64,000 nucleotides of DNA from Gallionella sp. (GTDB lineage Bacteria > Pseudomonadota > Gammaproteobacteria > Burkholderiales > Gallionellaceae), in NCBI GenBank assembly GCA_017880865.1, contig JADGRL010000011.1, positions 1-64,000 on the forward strand, given 5' to 3'. The notes under the pieces were generated by a model. That model had not been told where the DNA came from. It worked only from the letters and a program-made list of their open reading frames with translations, and did not search any database. Numbering within the stretch: position 1 is the stretch's first letter; every line of letters starts with the position of its first letter. A program made the position numbers and the translations under genes. This document shows positions 43,361 to 52,299 of the stretch, piece after piece.

Positions 43361-44404
43361 ATGGATATCACCGAACTGCTTGCCTTTAGCGTCAAAAACA
43401 AAGCGTCCGACTTGCATCTTTCTGCGGGTCTGCCGCCGATGATCCGTGTGCATGGCGATATACGCCGGATCAACCTGCCGGCGCTGGAGCACAAGGAAGT
43501 GCACGCGCTGGTGTATGACATCATGAACGACGGTCAGCGCAAAATGTACGAGGAGAACAAGGAGATCGACTTCTCCTTCGAGGTTCCCGGACTCGCTCGT
43601 TTCCGCGTCAACGCCTTTGTCCATAACCGTGGTGCGGGTGCGGTCATGCGGACCATTCCTTCCAAGATACTGTCGCTGGAAGACCTGAAGTGCCCGAAAA
43701 TCTTCGAGTCCATCTCCGATTTTCCGCGCGGCATGGTGCTGGTGACCGGGCCTACCGGCTCCGGCAAATCCACTACGCTGGCGGCGATGGTCAATCACCG
43801 CAACGAGAACGAAATGGGCCACATCCTGACCGTGGAAGACCCGATCGAATTTGTGCATGAAAGCAAGAAGTGTCTGATCAACCAGCGCGAAGTCGGCCCG
43901 CACACCCTGTCTTTCCAGAATGCGTTGCGCAGCGCACTGCGTGAAGATCCGGACGTGATTCTGGTCGGTGAAATGCGCGATCTGGAGACGATCCGCCTGG
44001 CGATGTCAGCGGCGGAAACCGGCCATCTGGTGTTCGGTACGCTGCACACCAGCTCGGCGGCGAAGACCATCGACCGTATCATCGACGTGTTTCCCGCCGA
44101 CGAAAAGGAAATGGTGCGCGCGATGTTGTCCGAATCGTTGCGCGCGGTGATTTCGCAAGCCCTGCTCAAGACCAAGGACGGCACGGGCCGCGTGGCGGCG
44201 CATGAAATCATGATCTGTACCCCGGCGATCCGAAATCTGATCCGCGAGGCCAAAGTGCCGCAAATGTATTCTGCGATTCAGACCGGGCAGAATATCGGGA
44301 TGCAGACGCTGGATCAATGTCTCGCCACATTGATCAAGGAAAACAAGATCACCCCTGCGGAAGCGCGCACCAAGGCGGCAAACAAGGATTCGTTCCCAGG
44401 TTAA
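43361..44404 (+). CDS. pilT: Type IV pilus retraction ATPase PilT
   Basis: PilT powers pilus retraction for twitching and DNA uptake. The 347-residue hexameric ATPase starts MDITELLAFSVKNKASDLHLSAG, has Walker A GPTGSGKST, Walker B VILVGEMRD, the His box TGHLVFGTLHT, and the PilT-specific AIRNLIREAK motif near the end. The start is the ATG at 43361; an upstream in-frame extension is antisense to yggS. It is followed 26 bases later by pilU. Confidence 0.97.
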   Translation: MDITELLAFSVKNKASDLHLSAGLPPMIRVHGDIRRINLPALEHKEVHALVYDIMNDGQRKMYEENKEIDFSFEVPGLARFRVNAFVHNRGAGAVMRTIPSKILSLEDLKCPKIFESISDFPRGMVLVTGPTGSGKSTTLAAMVNHRNENEMGHILTVEDPIEFVHESKKCLINQREVGPHTLSFQNALRSALREDPDVILVGEMRDLETIRLAMSAAETGHLVFGTLHTSSAAKTIDRIIDVFPADEKEMVRAMLSESLRAVISQALLKTKDGTGRVAAHEIMICTPAIRNLIREAKVPQMYSAIQTGQNIGMQTLDQCLATLIKENKITPAEARTKAANKDSFPG

Positions 44405-44430
44405 TTACGGCTGCACATTAGGAGTTTGTC

Positions 44431-45567
44431 ATGGAAAGAAATCAAGCCACCGAACTGATACACAACTTGCTGCGTGGCATGATCAGTAAAAAAGCTTCCG
44501 ACTTGTTCATCACGTCGGGTTTCCCGCCAGCGTTCAAGGTGGACGGAAAAATGACCCCGGTTTCCAGCCAGATTCTGACCTCAACGCATACTCAGGAGCT
44601 GGCGCGCAGCATCATGAACGACCGTCAGGCGGCTGAGTTTGAAGCGACCCACGAGTGCAACTTCGCGATCAGCCCGCATGGCATTGGACGGTTTCGCGTC
44701 AATGTGTTCATGCAGCAGCAGCGAGTCGGCATGGTGTTGCGTACCATTACCACCAAGATTCCCGATCTCGACGAGCTGGGTATGCCGCAGGTGCTCAAGG
44801 ATATCGTGATGACCAAGCGCGGTCTGGTGATCGTGGTCGGCGGCACGGGTTCCGGCAAATCGACCACGCTGGCCGCGATGATCGGCCACCGCAACAAAAA
44901 CAGCTACGGACACATCATCACGATCGAAGACCCGGTGGAGTATGTGCACGAGCACATCAACTGCCTGATCACGCACCGCGAGATCGGCGTGGATACCGAG
45001 TCCTGGCATGCCGCGCTGAAAAATACGCTGCGCCAGGCACCCGATGTGATTCTGATCGGCGAAATCCGCGACAGTGAAACCATGGAATATGCCGTGGCTT
45101 TTGCCGAAACAGGGCACCTATGCCTGGCCACGCTGCATGCCAACAGCGCCAACCAGGCACTGGATCGCATCATCAACTTCTTCCCGGAAGAACGCCGCAC
45201 GCAACTGCTGATGGATTTGTCGCTGAACGTCAAGGCACTTATTTCGCAACGTCTGATTCCGAAAAAAGATGGCACGGGGCGTGCCGCCGCGATTGAGATA
45301 TTGCTTAACTCACCGTTGATTGCCGACCTGATATTCAAGGGCGAAGTGAATATGATCAAGGGTGTGATGGCGCAATCGCGCGAGCTGGGCATGGAGACTT
45401 TTGATGGCGCGTTGTTCAGCCTGTATGAGTCCGGCATGATCTCCTACGAGGAAGCTTTGAAGAATGCAGACTCGGTCAATGATCTGCGTCTGCGCATCAA
45501 GCTGGACAGCAAGATGTCGACGGATCGAGACCTGATGAGCGGCACCGAAAATATGAAACTCAGTTAA
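44431..45567 (+). CDS. pilU: Type IV pilus ATPase PilU
   Basis: PilU is the PilT paralogue that supports forceful retraction. The 378-residue protein has Walker A GGTGSGKST, Walker B VILIGEIRD, and TGHLCLATLHANSANQALDRIINFFPEE. The AIRNLIRE motif of PilT is replaced by LIADLIFKGE, as expected for PilU. TTAGGAG lies upstream of the ATG. With pilT and the nearby MshEN-like protein it suggests type IV pili in this organism. Confidence 0.95.
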   Translation: MERNQATELIHNLLRGMISKKASDLFITSGFPPAFKVDGKMTPVSSQILTSTHTQELARSIMNDRQAAEFEATHECNFAISPHGIGRFRVNVFMQQQRVGMVLRTITTKIPDLDELGMPQVLKDIVMTKRGLVIVVGGTGSGKSTTLAAMIGHRNKNSYGHIITIEDPVEYVHEHINCLITHREIGVDTESWHAALKNTLRQAPDVILIGEIRDSETMEYAVAFAETGHLCLATLHANSANQALDRIINFFPEERRTQLLMDLSLNVKALISQRLIPKKDGTGRAAAIEILLNSPLIADLIFKGEVNMIKGVMAQSRELGMETFDGALFSLYESGMISYEEALKNADSVNDLRLRIKLDSKMSTDRDLMSGTENMKLS

Positions 45568-45599
45568 CCGTCCGGTTAACCGAGCCTTGCTTGCCGGTC

Positions 45600-46757
45600 C
45601 TATTTGACGATTTTTGGCGTGGGTCGATTGCTTCCCGACACGATCTTGTATTCCAACAAACGACATTCGATCGCACCGTTGAATAGCGGGGTGCGCTTCG
45701 ACGGGGACAGGCGCATCAGTTTTAAAATGGCCTTGTCGGCGGTGAATAAATAAGCCGTCCAGCCACCGAATTTCTTTTTCAGCGCGTCGCCCAGCTTCGG
45801 ATAAAGCTCGGCCAGTTCGTCCAGTTCGCCCATGCGCTCGCCGTAGGGCAGATTGGCCACCAGCGTGCCATGTTCTGCCGGTGCCGAGATTTCCAGAATG
45901 TTGGCCTGCTTGAGTTCTACGCATTCCGACAAGCCCGCTTCATCCAGATTGCGCTTCGCGGTTTGCAGCGCGTCGCCGAATAAATCGCTGCCGTAAAGTT
46001 CCAGCGGCTTGACCGGCAGTTGTGCGGCAATCGCCTGTTCGCGCATCTTGCCCCACAGCGGCGCATCGAAATTTTTCAGCTTCTCGAACGCAAAACTGCG
46101 ACGGACGCCGGGCTGGATGTTCAGCGACATCTGCGCCGCCTCGATCAGGAACGTGCCGCTGCCGCACATCGGGTCGAGCAGCGGCGTGCCGGGTTGCCAG
46201 CCGGCGAGGCGCAAAATGCCCGCCGCAAGGTTTTCGCGGATCGGCGCGATGTTGGTGTGTGAGCGCACGCCGCGCTTGAACAGCGCGTCGCCTGAGGTAT
46301 CCAGATACAGCATCAGCTTGTCGTCTTCGATGAACACATGGATGCGCACGTCCGGGCTCAACGTGTCGACGCTGGGGCGTTCGTTGCAGTGCGCGCGGAA
46401 GCGGTCGCACACGGCATCCTTAACTAATAGCGTGATGAACTCCAGGCTTTTCAGCGGGCAGCGGATCGCAGTGGTGTTCACGCGTATCGTGTGGGTGACG
46501 TCGAACCAGCGCTGCCATTGCAGATCGAACACCGCCTGATAAATATCCTGCTCGGTGCGGTATGTCGTTTCTTTGACGCGCCACAAGATGCGGCTGGCGA
46601 TGCGGCTCTCCAGGTTGGCGCGGTAACAGAGCGCCCAGTCACCTGTGAAATGCACGCCGCCCTCAACGCTGCGCACGTTCTGTGCGTGTAGCGTTTCAAG
46701 GTCGTTATGGAGTACGGCTTCGAGACCGCGTGGACAGGGGGCGAAAAAATCAGGCAT
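45600..46757 (-). CDS. THUMP-domain RNA guanine-N2 methyltransferase (RlmL N-terminal/YpsC-like)
   Basis: This 385-residue protein has an N-terminal ferredoxin-like/THUMP RNA-binding part (ending near IHVFIEDDKLMLYLDTSG) and a class I methyltransferase domain with LLDPMCGSGTFLIEAA and NLPYGERMGELDEL, the family's NPPYGER-type motif. The relatives methylate guanosine in 23S rRNA (the RlmL half acts on G2445). The fused RlmK half is absent, as in many bacteria. It follows hemJ after 5 bases. Confidence 0.92.
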   Translation of the reverse strand: MPDFFAPCPRGLEAVLHNDLETLHAQNVRSVEGGVHFTGDWALCYRANLESRIASRILWRVKETTYRTEQDIYQAVFDLQWQRWFDVTHTIRVNTTAIRCPLKSLEFITLLVKDAVCDRFRAHCNERPSVDTLSPDVRIHVFIEDDKLMLYLDTSGDALFKRGVRSHTNIAPIRENLAAGILRLAGWQPGTPLLDPMCGSGTFLIEAAQMSLNIQPGVRRSFAFEKLKNFDAPLWGKMREQAIAAQLPVKPLELYGSDLFGDALQTAKRNLDEAGLSECVELKQANILEISAPAEHGTLVANLPYGERMGELDELAELYPKLGDALKKKFGGWTAYLFTADKAILKLMRLSPSKRTPLFNGAIECRLLEYKIVSGSNRPTPKIVK

Positions 46758-46762
46758 AAATT

Positions 46763-47173
46763 TTAGAAGGGCTTTACGGTAACGAGGATGACGATGGCGG
46801 CCAGCATGAACACGGGAATTTCATTAAACCAGCGATAGAAAACATGGCCGTGGGTGTTCTGGTCGGCGGCGAATTGTTTGACCAGCCTGCCGCAGTAGTA
46901 ATGATAGCCGATCAGCACCAGCACCAGCAAAAGTTTGGCATACAGCCAGCCGCCGCTAAATCCATAACCCAGCCACAGCCATAAGCCGAAACCCAGTGCC
47001 AGAGCGGCAATCGGCGTGACGAAGCGGTACAGTTTGCCTTCCATCAGCTTCAGGCGCGCGACTTCGGCGGGGGTGGTCGCCATCGCGTGATTCACGAACA
47101 GGCGCGGCAGATAGAACAGGCCGGCAAACCAGCTCACGACGAAGATGATATGAAACGCCTTAACCCACAACAT
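46763..47173 (-). CDS. hemJ: Protoporphyrinogen oxidase HemJ
   Basis: HemJ is the membrane-bound protoporphyrinogen IX oxidase found in many bacteria without HemG or HemY. The 136-residue protein has four transmembrane helices, with the conserved His in KAFHIIFVVSWFAGLFYLPRL and the later FYRWFNEIPVFML motif. It would act one step after HemF in heme synthesis. It lies 9 bases after the ABC permease and 5 before the methyltransferase, so it sits in a compact reverse-strand run. Confidence 0.92.
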   Translation of the reverse strand: MLWVKAFHIIFVVSWFAGLFYLPRLFVNHAMATTPAEVARLKLMEGKLYRFVTPIAALALGFGLWLWLGYGFSGGWLYAKLLLVLVLIGYHYYCGRLVKQFAADQNTHGHVFYRWFNEIPVFMLAAIVILVTVKPF

Positions 47174-47182
47174 GACTATTTC

Positions 47183-47968
47183 CTATTGAGATAACCGCCG
47201 CCGGAACAGCACCAGCGCCACATAAAATCCGATCAGCGCATAACCTGACAGCACGGCGATATGAAATATAAAGTGCGCCGGAATCAAGCCGCTGAGCAAA
47301 GGCCGCGCCAGATCGATCGCATGGGTCAGCGGCAGCACGGACGACACATTTTGCCATAGCGGCGGCAACTGCGTGACCGGAAAAAACACGCCGCATAATA
47401 GCACCATCGGCGTGATGACCAAGGTGAAGTAATACATGAAGAAATCATAGCCCGGTGCGAGCGCGGTGACGATCAGGCCCATTGATGCGAAGCACAGCCC
47501 CACCAGCAACGCGAGAGGGATGATCCACAATGCCAGCGGCGAATGCGACAGCCCCAGCAGCCAGATCACCAGCAGCACCGCCAGACCGGACAGCAGGCTT
47601 TTGCTCGCCGCCCAGACAACTTCGGAGAAGACGACGTCATCGAGCGTGATCGGCGTATTGAGTATCGCATCCCAGGTGCGCTGTTCGTACATGCGCGCAA
47701 AAGTGGAATACAGCGCCTCGAAGCTGGCGCTGTTCATCGTGCTGTAGCACACGATTCCGGCCGATAGAAAGGCCATGTAAGACATCCCGTCGATTTCCGG
47801 CAGCATGCCACCCATCCCGTAGCCCATGCCCAGCATGTAAATCACCGGGTCGGCGAGATTGCCCAGAATCACGGAGCCCGCCATTTTCTTCCACACCATA
47901 AAGTTGCGCCGCCAGATCGGAATGAAGCGGCGACTGAATTGCGGGAAGGCGAAGTCTCGGCTATTCAT
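47183..47968 (-). CDS. ABC-2 type transporter permease (NodJ-like)
   Basis: This 261-residue integral membrane protein has six predicted helices of the ABC-2 superfamily. The opening WRRNFMVWKKMAGSVILGNLADPVIYMLG, then FARMYEQRTWDAILNTPI and PLTHAIDLARPLLSG, are typical of NodJ-like permeases. It should partner the ATPase at 48429. The ATG at 47968 overlaps the thioesterase stop (ATGA). The exported substrate is not known; homologues export lipooligosaccharides, drugs or other lipids. Confidence 0.88.
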   Translation of the reverse strand: MNSRDFAFPQFSRRFIPIWRRNFMVWKKMAGSVILGNLADPVIYMLGMGYGMGGMLPEIDGMSYMAFLSAGIVCYSTMNSASFEALYSTFARMYEQRTWDAILNTPITLDDVVFSEVVWAASKSLLSGLAVLLVIWLLGLSHSPLALWIIPLALLVGLCFASMGLIVTALAPGYDFFMYYFTLVITPMVLLCGVFFPVTQLPPLWQNVSSVLPLTHAIDLARPLLSGLIPAHFIFHIAVLSGYALIGFYVALVLFRRRLSQ

Positions 47969-48432
47969 TTCAATTTGTCCTGTTCCACGGCAGCAATGGC
48001 ATCGGCTGGACTGATCACGCCGACCTCGCGCGCATAGACGCAACCCTTCGATGTTCCTTCGGCAACGATGCGCTCACCCTTGATGAAGGTGTGCTTCATG
48101 TAGAAATATTTTTCATCCCAATGGGTCACTTCCAGCATGACGTCGAAGTGCTCGAACATCCCCAAAGGTTTCTTGTAGGTCATCGTGTGCTCGGCAATCA
48201 CCGGTATCCAGCCGCGCTTGAACATCGCCTTCAGCAATCCGCTGCGTGCGAACAGATCCACCCGGTTGAGATCGCAGATGGTCAGATAGCGGCCATTGTT
48301 CATGTGGAAGTTGATGTCCAGATCGTTCGGCAATACGCGCAAGCCCAGTTTGCTAACAAAATTACCGGGATTAAGACGCTCTCGAAACAGCGACAGGATA
48401 AGCACATAAAGCATGCGGAAGATCAGGTTCAT
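47965..48432 (-). CDS. Acyl-CoA thioesterase-like hotdog protein
   Basis: This 155-residue protein has the 4-hydroxybenzoyl-CoA thioesterase-like hotdog pattern: [27 protein letters not shown], with the conserved Asp and NNGRY, then [21 protein letters not shown] and [12 protein letters not shown]. It likely hydrolyses an acyl thioester. Its gene is wedged between the ABC ATPase and permease with ATGA overlaps on both sides, so translation of the three is coupled. The upstream in-frame extension lies inside the ATPase gene and is rejected. Confidence 0.88.
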   Translation of the reverse strand: MNLIFRMLYVLILSLFRERLNPGNFVSKLGLRVLPNDLDINFHMNNGRYLTICDLNRVDLFARSGLLKAMFKRGWIPVIAEHTMTYKKPLGMFEHFDVMLEVTHWDEKYFYMKHTFIKGERIVAEGTSKGCVYAREVGVISPADAIAAVEQDKLK

Positions 48433-49343
48433 TCGCGCATCTCCCGCCCGGTGAGTTTCAGGAACACGTCTTCCAGATTGGCGGGGCGATGCAAAAAACG
48501 CAGCTCCGGATGCAGCTGCAATTCCAGCAACAGCGGCTGCGCATTGTCCACATAACAAAACACCGACTCGCCGCTCACCTCGAAACGCTGGGCATGGCGC
48601 GCCGCATGGTTTTGCGCCCAGGCCGCCGCATGTTCGCCGAATACCTCGACCACCTGCGGCTCGATGTTCTGTGCGATCAGCTCGCGCGGCGAACCGGTGC
48701 TGATGATGCGTCCGTTGTCCATCACCGCAAGACGATGGCACAGGCGCTCCGCCTCATCCATGAAATGCGTGGTGAGCAACAGGGTCTTGCCGCGTGCGGT
48801 CAGCTCGCGCAGGCGTTGCCAGATCAGGTGGCGCGCCTGAGGGTCGAGGCCGGTGGTCGGTTCGTCGAGAAAAATCACCTCGGGGTCGTTCACCAGCGCG
48901 CGCGCCAGTGTCAGGCGCCGTTTCATGCCGCCGGACAGGGTCGGCACTTTGGCATCGCGCTTGTGGGTCAGATTGGCGAACTCCAGCAGCTCCGGCAGGC
49001 GCGCCTCGATGTCCGCATCGCTGATGCCGAAGTAGCGCCCATACACCTGCAGGTTTTCCGCGACGGTAAAATCCGGGTCGAGATTGTCGATCTGCGGCAC
49101 GACCCCGACACGCAGCCGGGCGGCACGCGCCTGATGCGGCACGTTGTGATCCAGCAAACTCAACTCGCCCGCGTCCGGCGTGATCAGGCCGAGCAGCAAA
49201 CGCAGCGTGGTGGTTTTGCCCGCGCCGTTCGGCCCCAGCAGACCGAAACATTCGCCGCGCTGAATGGATAAATTAAGCCCATCCACCACCACCTGGTCGC
49301 CGTAGCTTTTGCGCAGATTGCGCGCGCTCAACACGGCGTTCAT
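48429..49343 (-). CDS. ABC transporter ATP-binding protein (NodI-like)
   Basis: This 304-residue ATPase has Walker [13 protein letters not shown], the Q-loop in [13 protein letters not shown], the signature [15 protein letters not shown], Walker [14 protein letters not shown] and the switch His in [11 protein letters not shown]. The C-terminal 80 residues form the extra domain seen in NodI/ABC-2 ATPases. It should energise the permease at 47183. The ATG at 49343 overlaps the hydrolase stop (ATGA). Confidence 0.93.
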   Translation of the reverse strand: MNAVLSARNLRKSYGDQVVVDGLNLSIQRGECFGLLGPNGAGKTTTLRLLLGLITPDAGELSLLDHNVPHQARAARLRVGVVPQIDNLDPDFTVAENLQVYGRYFGISDADIEARLPELLEFANLTHKRDAKVPTLSGGMKRRLTLARALVNDPEVIFLDEPTTGLDPQARHLIWQRLRELTARGKTLLLTTHFMDEAERLCHRLAVMDNGRIISTGSPRELIAQNIEPQVVEVFGEHAAAWAQNHAARHAQRFEVSGESVFCYVDNAQPLLLELQLHPELRFLHRPANLEDVFLKLTGREMRE

Positions 49344-49984
49344 AGCGGCTGCCCGTTGAATGCATGCAGCACGATCTGCTTGAGCTGGGCCAATCTTCCG
49401 TGGAAGAAATGCTCGGCCTCCGGCAACACCACGATGGGCAGATGCAACGGACGAGCCCATTGCAGCACATCGGCCAGCGGCACGACCTCGTCCAGCTCGC
49501 CATGCACCAGCAGCGTGTCGTGTCGCACCGGCGGCATGCCTGTACTATTTTCAAATGCAGGAACGGACCGCCCCACGGCGGGCGCGATCAGCACCAGCCG
49601 GTGCGGATGCGGGTGCAGGTGTTGTGCGACACGCGCCTGCACATAGCCGCCGAAAGAAAAGCCGGACAGGATCAGCGGCAGGTCGCCATACTCCTGTTGC
49701 GCATAGCGCACCACCGCCAGCACATCCTCGATTTCGCCGTTACCGCTATCGAATTCGCCGTCGCTTGCACCCACACCGCGAAAGTTGAACCGCAGTGAGA
49801 CGAAATCCAGCTCGACAAAAGTTTTCGCCAGCGTCGTGACGACCTTGTTGTCCATCGTGCCGCCCATCGTCGGCAACGGATGCGCGACCACGACGATCGC
49901 GCGCGGCACGACATCAGGCAGGTGCGCGACGCCTTCAAGGTTTCCGGCTGCGCCGGTGATGGAGAATTTTTTCAGGGTAGGCAT
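49340..49984 (-). CDS. Alpha/beta hydrolase
   Basis: This 214-residue soluble hydrolase has the alpha/beta fold. [18 protein letters not shown] holds the oxyanion region, then [14 protein letters not shown], and the nucleophile elbow is GFSFGG. The Asp lies in [10 protein letters not shown] and the His in PEAEHFFHG. The pattern fits the family related to dienelactone hydrolase and YfhR-like proteins. It is the first gene of the hydrolase-ATPase-thioesterase-permease set. The substrate is unknown; the gap of 185 bases upstream holds no gene I can see. Confidence 0.87.
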   Translation of the reverse strand: MPTLKKFSITGAAGNLEGVAHLPDVVPRAIVVVAHPLPTMGGTMDNKVVTTLAKTFVELDFVSLRFNFRGVGASDGEFDSGNGEIEDVLAVVRYAQQEYGDLPLILSGFSFGGYVQARVAQHLHPHPHRLVLIAPAVGRSVPAFENSTGMPPVRHDTLLVHGELDEVVPLADVLQWARPLHLPIVVLPEAEHFFHGRLAQLKQIVLHAFNGQPL

Positions 49985-50168
49985 TTAAGTTTGGGTAGCT
50001 GCGATCCAGTGTGATGGTTCAAGAGTTGATTTGATTTCTCAGGCCTGTTTGACTTTCCTTGCAAGTCAGGTGCGATAACCCTATTTTGTAGATGTGCAAT
50101 GGTTTTGCTCGCAGCACAAAGCAGTCTAAAGCTTACCTATAGCCCATCCATGAGAGATTCCGGATGCC

Positions 50169-50480
50169 CTAAATTTTCAGCCGTTCCACGACGCGCCCAT
50201 GCTTCAAATGCTCTTCGATGATCTCGTCGAGATCGCTCTCATCTATGTAGGTATACCAGGTGCCTTCCGGGTAGACCACGATGACCGGACCTTCGTCGCA
50301 GCGGTCCATGCATCCGGCGGTGTTGATGCGGATGTTGTTCTGGCGGTTGGAGATGCCGAGCTCCTTGACCTTGTTCTTCACGTAATCGCGCGCCTTTTGT
50401 GCGCCGTGATTGTTGCAGCAAGCGCTGCCATCCTCGCGTTGATTGGTGCAGAAAAAAACATGTTTGTCGAAAAAGCTCAT
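50169..50480 (-). CDS. Thioredoxin-like [2Fe-2S] ferredoxin
   Basis: This 103-residue protein has a thioredoxin-like fold with a 2Fe-2S binding pattern: Cys11 in VFFCTNQREDG, Cys21/22, then Cys57 and Cys61 in GCMDRCDEGP. Similar small ferredoxins feed electrons to or regulate assembly enzymes. The start at 50480 is chosen because earlier in-frame codons lie inside the VanZ-family gene, whose stop is 31 bases upstream. Tyr-rich PEGTWYTYID near the C terminus is typical. Confidence 0.9.
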   Translation of the reverse strand: MSFFDKHVFFCTNQREDGSACCNNHGAQKARDYVKNKVKELGISNRQNNIRINTAGCMDRCDEGPVIVVYPEGTWYTYIDESDLDEIIEEHLKHGRVVERLKI

Positions 50481-50511
50481 GGCAGGTTCCAGAGTAATAA
50501 AAGATGCGGAA

Positions 50512-51603
50512 TTATACTTTCCGGATGCGCCACAGGTGAAGCAGCAGCAGCAACGGAAAGACCAAAGCGATGGTCTGCGCCAGGCCGTTGTAGTTGAGCA
50601 GATGCCCGTAATGCCAGTGGTAGATGGACATTGCGGCAGAAGGGTGGTTGTCGCCAAACACGAAATTCACGATGCCAAAATAGCATAGCGCCACCGTAGC
50701 GCCGAAGATGAGCGCCGCGCCGCGCGACAGCCACAACGCCGCAAACACCAGCACCATCCCCAGCAACATTCCCAGCACCGACTCGCTGTTGATCCACAAC
50801 AACAAAGCCCAGGATTTGAGCAGCAGCGCGGCGGTAATGAATTTTGCCAAGGCCACGACACACAACACCACCAGCAATGCCGTGACGACATTGCGTGACG
50901 TACGCAGCAGAGTCAGCATCAAGATACCCAGCATCAATAAATTCAGCGCGACGGCGCAGGTCGCCCACATATCAAACGAGACGGATGGCAACGTCACAAA
51001 AGGCTGGCGCGCCGCCTCGCTGATGAACACGTTGCCCAGCATCGGCAACGACGGGTTGACCTGGCCGAACATCCAGAGTGCCAGCAAAGCCAGACCAAAA
51101 TCCATCTCTTTGCCATGCCGGAATAAATCGCGGCGCCAATGTGTCAGGCGCGAAAAAACTCCGGTCCATGAAGTCATGCTCACCGCCAGCACCGCGCCCA
51201 GCAATGCGCCCGCACTGTTGATCAGCAAATCCAGATTGGAGCTGGTGCGCGAGGGTAAATACATTTGCAAAAATTCCATGCTCGCCGATAGCAGCACGCC
51301 CGCACACAGGGCGAGCATCACGCTGACCAGCGCGCCGAAGCGCGCGCGCAACGTCAAGCCAACCAGTAAACCGAAGGGCAGATAAGACAGCAAATTGATG
51401 ACCGCATCGAATGCGGTATAGGTGAGCTGAAAAGGTGCGCGCAGCACATCGATAAAATCAAGACCCTGCCCGCGCCAACCGGAAAAAGGCGACAGGCTGC
51501 CATACACGATGAACAGCGCGTAGCCGATAGTCAGCCAGGTGCGCAGCCGTGCGCGGGATTCGTTATGGAATAATTCTCTCATGCCTGATACAGGGCGCAC
51601 CAT
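50512..51603 (-). CDS. VanZ family membrane protein
   Basis: This 363-residue multi-spanning protein has about ten hydrophobic segments. An N-terminal VanZ-like domain shows YGSLSPFSGW, AFDAVINLLSYLPFGLLVG, SMEFLQMYLPSRTSSNLDLLINSAGALLGA. The second half is a variable membrane region. VanZ proteins are named for low-level teicoplanin resistance, but most members have no tested role. A start at 51582 (MRELFHNES) is as likely as the longer one. It is upstream of the ferredoxin gene. Confidence 0.85.
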   Translation of the reverse strand: MVRPVSGMRELFHNESRARLRTWLTIGYALFIVYGSLSPFSGWRGQGLDFIDVLRAPFQLTYTAFDAVINLLSYLPFGLLVGLTLRARFGALVSVMLALCAGVLLSASMEFLQMYLPSRTSSNLDLLINSAGALLGAVLAVSMTSWTGVFSRLTHWRRDLFRHGKEMDFGLALLALWMFGQVNPSLPMLGNVFISEAARQPFVTLPSVSFDMWATCAVALNLLMLGILMLTLLRTSRNVVTALLVVLCVVALAKFITAALLLKSWALLLWINSESVLGMLLGMVLVFAALWLSRGAALIFGATVALCYFGIVNFVFGDNHPSAAMSIYHWHYGHLLNYNGLAQTIALVFPLLLLLHLWRIRKV

Positions 51604-51789
51604 TTCGCAAGTAGTCGTGCAAGTTTAACCCATCCGACCCCGCAGATTGGATGCCATGAGAATATTTTATTTTGCAAACCTGAGAGCAATATTTATTCTC
51701 GATGGTTTTACTCGTCTTAATTTTGATGTATCACACAATATGGAGTAAATTGTGTCTGCTGGATTTCTAAAAACTAAAAGGAGAATGTT

Positions 51790-52110
51790 GTGAAAACCCG
51801 TTACCTGATTGCCGTGATTGCTGCCCTGTCTGTTTCTGCGAGCGCGTTTGCCGCAGCCGATGGCGAAGCTCTGTTCAAGAGTAAAAATTGCAACGTATGC
51901 CACAAGCTGGACAGTAAGACGGTCGGTCCGGCGCTGAAAGCAATTTCCGCCAAGTACGTGACAGATAAGGAAGCCCCGGCAAGACTGGCAGCGAAGGTGC
52001 GTGCCGGTGGAGTCGGCGTATGGGGTTCTATTGCGATGCCCAAAGCAGCCAGTTCGGTGAGCGATGAAGAAATCAAAACCATCGTGGAGTGGATACTGGC
52101 GCGCAAGTAA
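51790..52110 (+). CDS. Small periplasmic class I cytochrome c
   Basis: This 106-residue cytochrome precursor has a signal peptide (MKTRYLIAVIAALSVSASAFA), a single heme-binding CNVCH (residues 34-38) and a likely axial Met in GSIAMPKAA near residue 84. Its size fits cytochrome c-551/c-552, an electron shuttle between respiratory complexes and terminal oxidases or periplasmic oxidoreductases. The start is a GTG preceded by AAAGGAGAA. A strong terminator follows, so it is a single-gene unit. Confidence 0.94.
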   Translation: MKTRYLIAVIAALSVSASAFAAADGEALFKSKNCNVCHKLDSKTVGPALKAISAKYVTDKEAPARLAAKVRAGGVGVWGSIAMPKAASSVSDEEIKTIVEWILARK

Positions 52111-52126
52111 GATACGCTCGCTTTAT

Positions 52127-52164
52127 AAACGACAAGGCCGGCTTTATGCCGGTCTTGTCGTTTT
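52127..52164 (+). terminator. Rho-independent terminator after cytochrome c
   Basis: AAACGACAAGGCCGGC pairs with GCCGGTCTTGTCGTTT across a short loop and ends in a T-run. It lies 16 bases after the cytochrome stop. The stem is long and symmetric, so it may work in both directions. Confidence 0.85.
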
Positions 52165-52299
52165 AGTTCTCGCTGGTGTCGCGCCCCGACCTATGGCTAC
52201 ACCCTGGCGCTACCGTCCACCTGCCTGAAGTTTAATTCAGCGTGAAATTCAAAACCGCCGACAGGGTATAATCTCGCCACTTTTTTCGCATCACCCCTA

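Noticed and set aside
48433-48741. Upstream extension of the thioesterase
   Set aside because: It lies in the wrong frame inside the ABC ATPase gene and looks non-native (Arg/Gly/Ala rich).
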